Assembly: GCF_001715195.1 (NCBI RefSeq)
Contig: NZ_MDWE01000021.1
Coordinates: 1-41,776, forward strand
Source of the DNA: Rhodohalobacter halophilus
Lineage (GTDB): Bacteria > Bacteroidota > Rhodothermia > Balneolales > Balneolaceae
Direction: 5' to 3'
DNA: 41,776 bases
Below are positions 41,749 through 41,776 of the stretch, piece after piece. The notes beneath the pieces were generated by a model, which did not search any database, was not told the origin of the DNA, and was given only the letters and a program-made list of their open reading frames with translations. Made by a program: the position numbers and the translations under genes. The number at the start of each line of letters is the position of its first letter. Position 1 is the first letter of the stretch.

Positions 41749-41776
41749 TTAAAGATCAAACCCTCCAAGGGTTTCG

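Overview
The window is a compact bacterial chromosome segment, probably from the Balneolota/Rhodothermota part of the FCB group. That placement is inferred from gene content and style: a membrane-anchored MurF, DUF4159, a DUF3347-tailed CusB, a choice-of-anchor V protein with CxxCH, few Shine-Dalgarno sites and moderate GC. No rRNA, tRNA, CRISPR array, transposase or phage gene was seen. Stops are mostly TAA, but TGA is clearly a normal stop in at least eight genes.

Layout. 1-6.1 kb holds envelope genes: a lipoprotein fragment, murF, a sugar-nucleotide transferase with a beta-helix tail, a lipoprotein, an OmpA-type lipoprotein and a CDF metal transporter. 6.1-11.3 kb is a forward run of tRNA nucleotidyltransferase, SemiSWEET sugar transporter, ispE and glycogen phosphorylase. 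11.5-19 kb is mixed: an OFA-family MFS carrier with its tiny partner protein, an MscS channel, a response regulator with an uncharacterised C-terminal domain, a lipoprotein, a PLP decarboxylase and a secreted M28 peptidase. 19.2-23.3 kb runs NhaC antiporter, Fur-family repressor and Zn/Cd/Pb-type P1B ATPase, a likely metal-homeostasis unit. 23.3-32.7 kb has two unknowns, a DksA/TraR-like gene, an amino-acid dehydrogenase, DUF4159, a tandem fluoride-channel pair, an S9 peptidase, a broken response regulator-adenylate cyclase, a Vgb-like propeller and a CxxCH secreted protein. 32.8 kb to the end is a copper/silver efflux island: His/Met/Cys-rich exported protein, CusA, CusC, CusB, a SHOCT membrane protein and a free-standing DUF3347 protein.

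What stands out. (1) Three unrelated genes are each interrupted once by an in-frame TGA, with recognisable family sequence continuing in the same frame: the OFA transporter (at a conserved Trp), the DksA-like zinc finger, and the receiver-cyclase protein (at a usual Arg). None is broken by TAA, TAG or a frameshift. (2) A family of short C-run/G-run palindromic repeats has collected in the copper island, and two copies are translated inside the N-terminus of the CusC-like protein. (3) The copper island carries a recent-looking duplication of the DUF3347 domain, once fused to CusB and once exported alone. No wholly new multi-gene system could be shown from sequence alone. The TGA pattern and the copper island are the best candidates for follow-up.
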